Assembly: GCF_003671495.1 (NCBI RefSeq) | Contig: NZ_RCHN01000044.1 | Location: 1 to 54,077 of the forward strand | DNA: 54,077 bases | Direction of reading: 5' to 3' | From: Ketobacter sp. | GTDB lineage: Bacteria; Pseudomonadota; Gammaproteobacteria; Pseudomonadales; Ketobacteraceae | Shown here: piece after piece, positions 52,119 to 54,077 of the stretch | How the letters are laid out: every line of letters starts with the position of its first letter | Position numbering within the stretch: the stretch's first letter is position 1 | The notes under the pieces: model-generated | What the model saw: only the letters and a program-made list of their open reading frames with translations | The model's database searches: none | What the model was told of the DNA's origin: nothing | Program-made: the position numbers and the translations under genes

Positions 52119-52440
52119 GGTGTCTACTTTGCTTCGCGTGCGGTTGCAGTGACAATCGCTGCTATTGGATTTCTCTCATGTTTAGTAAAGGTACTAATTT
52201 ATGGCCCTGTTAAAAAGCAGGAACTTGATGGATACCGGATACAGATCAAAGGAATGAGCAAACCAAATCGACAAGATGGTTGATCGAATCACAGGTGGAC
52301 ACTAAACTATTAAGGTTGAGTTACTGGACATCAAACGAGCATCAACTCTGTGTTTATTGCTTTAACTAGCGAGCAGCACGCTTCATAATTGATAGTCTTG
52401 CAACCACTTAAAACCCTTATCACTGACGCGGAGGCCTTTT
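52119..52440. other. Intergenic region of 322 bp
   Basis: It separates the exporter operon (minus) from the toxin-antitoxin remnant (plus). I see no RNA gene or clear repeat. A plus-strand frame ending at 52283 encodes a hydrophobic segment followed by a basic tail (from GTG near 52150, about 44 residues). It lacks a ribosome site and is not called as a gene. Confidence 0.5.
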
Positions 52441-52629
52441 ATGCAACCGCTACAATCCGCCAAACAGGAAGCCATCGAAGCCATTCAGAAACTACCTGAT
52501 AACGTAGACCTGGATGAAATCGTATACCGCCTTTATGTGATTAATAAAATCCAGCAGGGAATGCAGGATGTGGAAGCGGGCCGCGCTATTTCCCACGAAG
52601 AACTCACCCGTGAGATTGAGCAATGGTAG
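52441..52629 (+). CDS. Antitoxin of a ParE/RelE-type pair
   Basis: A 62-residue protein matching the small antitoxin pattern LPDNVDLDEIVYRLYVINKIQQGMQDVEAG in overlapping form, ending SHEELTREIEQW. CGGAGG lies 8-13 nt before the ATG. The adjacent toxin gene starts inside its last codons but is broken (below), so this may now be a solitary antitoxin. Confidence 0.85.
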   Translation: MQPLQSAKQEAIEAIQKLPDNVDLDEIVYRLYVINKIQQGMQDVEAGRAISHEELTREIEQW

Positions 52630-52859
52630 TATGGACGCCCCGCGCCCGAAATGATTTAAAAGCCATTCACGATTACATTGCGCAGGATGCGCCCATCAAT
52701 GCCCAAAAAGTAACAAGGGATATTCTTTCTAAAGCCGCCGCCCTAACAGACTTACCGCCACTCGCCAGCTAAGTGGTTCGTGAAGTCAACGACGAAAGCC
52801 TACGCGAAATCAGCATTCATTCCTGGCGCATCATTTACCATCTACGAGACCTTGGATGA
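52623..52859 (+). pseudogene. ParE/RelE-type toxin remnant with nonsense codon and lost C-terminus
   Basis: ATG 52623 overlaps the antitoxin stop. The frame reads a ParE-like N-terminus (VVWTPRARNDLKAIHDYIAQDAP), then TAA at 52770-52772. It continues in the same frame with the family core VVREVNDESLREISIHSWRIIYHLRD before TGA at 52857. The stop could come from one change (CAA to TAA). The usual C-terminal strand with its catalytic basic residues is missing. The toxin is therefore probably inactive. Confidence 0.8.
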
Positions 52860-52863
52860 GGTT

Positions 52864-53469
52864 TCACAGTCTACGGATCAGCAATTCGGTAAGCACCGAT
52901 TCCAATTCCATCATGGTACTAAGCCGATTTTTACTTGCTTGTTCGCACAATTTCTCCAAAAGTGAGTAATCATCCGGACTCCCTTCCACCTCACAAAACT
53001 GCCGAAACATTTTTGGCTTCAATTTGTGTTTTAAAATAATCGCTGCCGCTTGGATCAATGACTGCTTATCACTCCAATGGATATAGGCAGCGATACGATC
53101 CTTCACCACGTCCTCAACCTTTAGAATTGGAATACTTCGATTAGCAATGGTTAGTTTGGTAGTACTCTTTATCAACTCATCGCCCACGGACAGAGGTGGT
53201 GACGGAAACTCTACGCTGATGTCGGTACTCTCGTTAACGTACACCCGGCCTTTTTTATGGAAACCTAATTCCAACATGGCTGCGTGGATTTTTGCCGGGG
53301 CTTGGTAGTTGATATTCACCATATCAATGTCTTTGGTGAGGTAGAGGTTCTCGGTATAAATTTCAACGGCTAAGCCACCCACCAACACAACCTCAATTCC
53401 GTGACTATGTAGGTGCTCAGCCACAAGGGTAGCCAACTCAACAATGGATGTCGTGCTGAAATCAGTCAT
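52864..53469 (-). CDS. AbiEii-like nucleotidyltransferase
   Basis: A 201-residue protein with the minimal nucleotidyltransferase motif VVLVGGLAVEIY..TKDIDMVN (GG followed by D-x-D, residues about 28-52) and KVEDVVKDRIAAYIHW later, as in AbiEii/DUF6036 proteins. AbiEii acts as toxin in AbiE abortive-infection and toxin-antitoxin systems. ATG 53469 overlaps the regulator gene by 8 nt. The partner here is a short winged-helix protein rather than a full AbiEi, so the system may differ. Confidence 0.8.
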   Translation of the reverse strand: MTDFSTTSIVELATLVAEHLHSHGIEVVLVGGLAVEIYTENLYLTKDIDMVNINYQAPAKIHAAMLELGFHKKGRVYVNESTDISVEFPSPPLSVGDELIKSTTKLTIANRSIPILKVEDVVKDRIAAYIHWSDKQSLIQAAAIILKHKLKPKMFRQFCEVEGSPDDYSLLEKLCEQASKNRLSTMMELESVLTELLIRRL

Positions 53470-53824
53470 TGCCACGGGCTTTCACCAACTCCAATGCCTT
53501 TCCGGCTTTCCTGGGGCGTGTTCTCTGAATCAACAACTGATTCTTAATGCTCGCTGGATACGCTTCCAACGCAGACTTCAGTAGTTGCTTGAGCGGTTCC
53601 ATGAAGGGATAACGTGGGTTAAGTTCATAGTTGCGTACAGAGCCAACAGTCTGGCACACAACAACACCATCGGATTCAAGACGCGCCAGCTGCTTCTGTA
53701 TGGGGTTTGTCGGCACGGCGTAGAACTCCGCAATACCCTTACCGTACCCTTTGCCCCTAACCAACAGATATATCAGTATTTTTTCCTGAGACTCAGCCCT
53801 GAGAATACCTTTTAGAACAAACAT
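53462..53824 (-). CDS. Winged-helix regulator paired with the nucleotidyltransferase
   Basis: A 120-residue protein with a winged-helix domain (residues about 10-75: EKILIYLLVRGKGYGKGIAEFYAVPTNPIQKQLARLESDGVVVCQTVGSVRNYELN in pieces) and a basic C-terminal tail. ATG 53824 is chosen because the longer frame runs through the operator repeats upstream. It is likely an autorepressor and antitoxin-like partner of the following nucleotidyltransferase gene, which overlaps it by 8 nt. Confidence 0.8.
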   Translation of the reverse strand: MFVLKGILRAESQEKILIYLLVRGKGYGKGIAEFYAVPTNPIQKQLARLESDGVVVCQTVGSVRNYELNPRYPFMEPLKQLLKSALEAYPASIKNQLLIQRTRPRKAGKALELVKARGND

Positions 53825-53842
53825 GATTGCACCGACAGCATA

Positions 53843-53898
53843 ACCAACTATTGGTAATCTTATACCAACTATTGGTATCCGCAAACCAATACATTGGT
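53843..53898 (-). promoter_or_regulatory. Three operator palindromes at 21-bp period over a promoter
   Basis: ACCAACTATTGGT (53843-53855), the same sequence (53864-53876) and ACCAATACATTGGT (53885-53898) start exactly 21 bp apart, two helical turns. On the minus strand TTGCGG, 16 nt and TAAGAT form a promoter whose spacer is the middle palindrome. This fits cooperative autorepression by the winged-helix protein. Confidence 0.75.
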
Positions 53899-53956
53899 CT
53901 TAGCCGCTATCGCCCAGCGCGATCCCTCTCCTATACTGTAAAGAAATCACCCTATA

Positions 53957-54076
53957 TTACTCACTACAATTAGCCATTGGCTTACAGGATATACTCCGTA
54001 CCTGAAGCCAATTCACTAGCTCATGAGCAAACACCATGGCCATATTCTTTCCGGCGCTGCCCACAGCCCGTAAAAA
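53957..54076 (-). CDS. Possible 3' end of a gene entering from the right
   Basis: An open minus-strand frame of 39 codons runs in from the window edge, with residues such as LRAVGSAGKNMAMVFAHEL then NWLQV, and stops at 53957. Composition looks coding. It may be the tail of a transposase or another protein; I cannot assign it. Confidence 0.3.
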   Translation of the reverse strand, partial: FLRAVGSAGKNMAMVFAHELVNWLQVRSISCKPMANCSE

Positions 54077-54077
54077 A

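Noticed and set aside
52150..52283. Possible 44-residue membrane protein upstream of the antitoxin remnant
   Set aside because: It has a hydrophobic stretch and basic tail but only a GTG start and no ribosome site.
1..54077. tRNA, rRNA, CRISPR arrays and complete insertion sequences
   Set aside because: I looked for cloverleaf-like segments, regularly spaced long direct repeats and transposase motifs with terminal inverted repeats and found none I could support.

Overview
The window looks like a gammaproteobacterial chromosome segment. It carries a Pil-Chp-type chemosensory operon, a Vfr/CRP-like site, a YciA-type thioesterase, an SDR-aldehyde dehydrogenase fusion, a DHOR-type di-haem protein and a MacAB/DevBCA-like exporter. 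This combination suggests a marine Pseudomonadales/Oceanospirillales-like organism; that is inference, because no rRNA or housekeeping marker is present.

The left end (about 1-3219) reads as the distal end of an integron cassette array. Four attC-like hairpins separate cassettes carrying a KAP-like fragment, a T5orf172/GIY-YIG protein, a small 2OG-Fe(II) oxygenase and a StbDE/RelBE toxin-antitoxin pair. In two cassettes the first bases of the cassette are the exact reverse complement of the R'' box of its own attC, the expected cassette signature. No integrase gene is in the window.

From 3220 to 10551 follow secreted or membrane accessory genes: an ankyrin-repeat protein, a MepA-like endopeptidase, a beta-propeller lipoprotein, a DUF1272 protein, small membrane proteins, a saccharopine-dehydrogenase-like reductase and a PepSY protein. 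Several use TTG or GTG starts.

From 19590 down to 10597 (minus strand) lies a Pil-Chp-like chemosensory operon: PilG-like, PilH-like, PilI/CheW-like, a periplasmic LIV-type binding protein, a PilJ-like receptor, a ChpA-like hybrid kinase and two further CheW-like proteins. A Vfr/CRP-like site and a perfect palindrome precede it. Next come an RCC1-like lipoprotein diverging from a WD40 protein, and a 7TMR-DISM hybrid histidine kinase.

From 30211 down to 25632 (minus strand) is a tight operon: a 32-residue membrane peptide, NorD-like VWA protein, NorQ-like MoxR ATPase, three unfamiliar membrane proteins and a TetR regulator. Its promoter lies inside a 53-bp perfect inverted repeat. No nitric oxide reductase structural gene is nearby. 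This orphan MoxR-VWA system is the best candidate for an undescribed system.

From 30464 to 47758 are a sigma-54-like promoter driving a small VPEID-CTERM-like secreted protein, a 226-residue orphan, a YkgJ-type protein, a large M4 metalloprotease with Ca-binding repeats, a thioesterase and MgtC-like pair, the SDR-ALDH fusion, the di-haem protein, a VWA membrane protein, an SDR, and a class III nucleotidyl cyclase followed by a TPR lipoprotein. The right end holds an ABC exporter (ATPase, permease, HlyD adaptor), a toxin-antitoxin remnant whose toxin has a nonsense codon and lost its tail, and an HTH-nucleotidyltransferase pair whose promoter carries three palindromes spaced exactly 21 bp apart.
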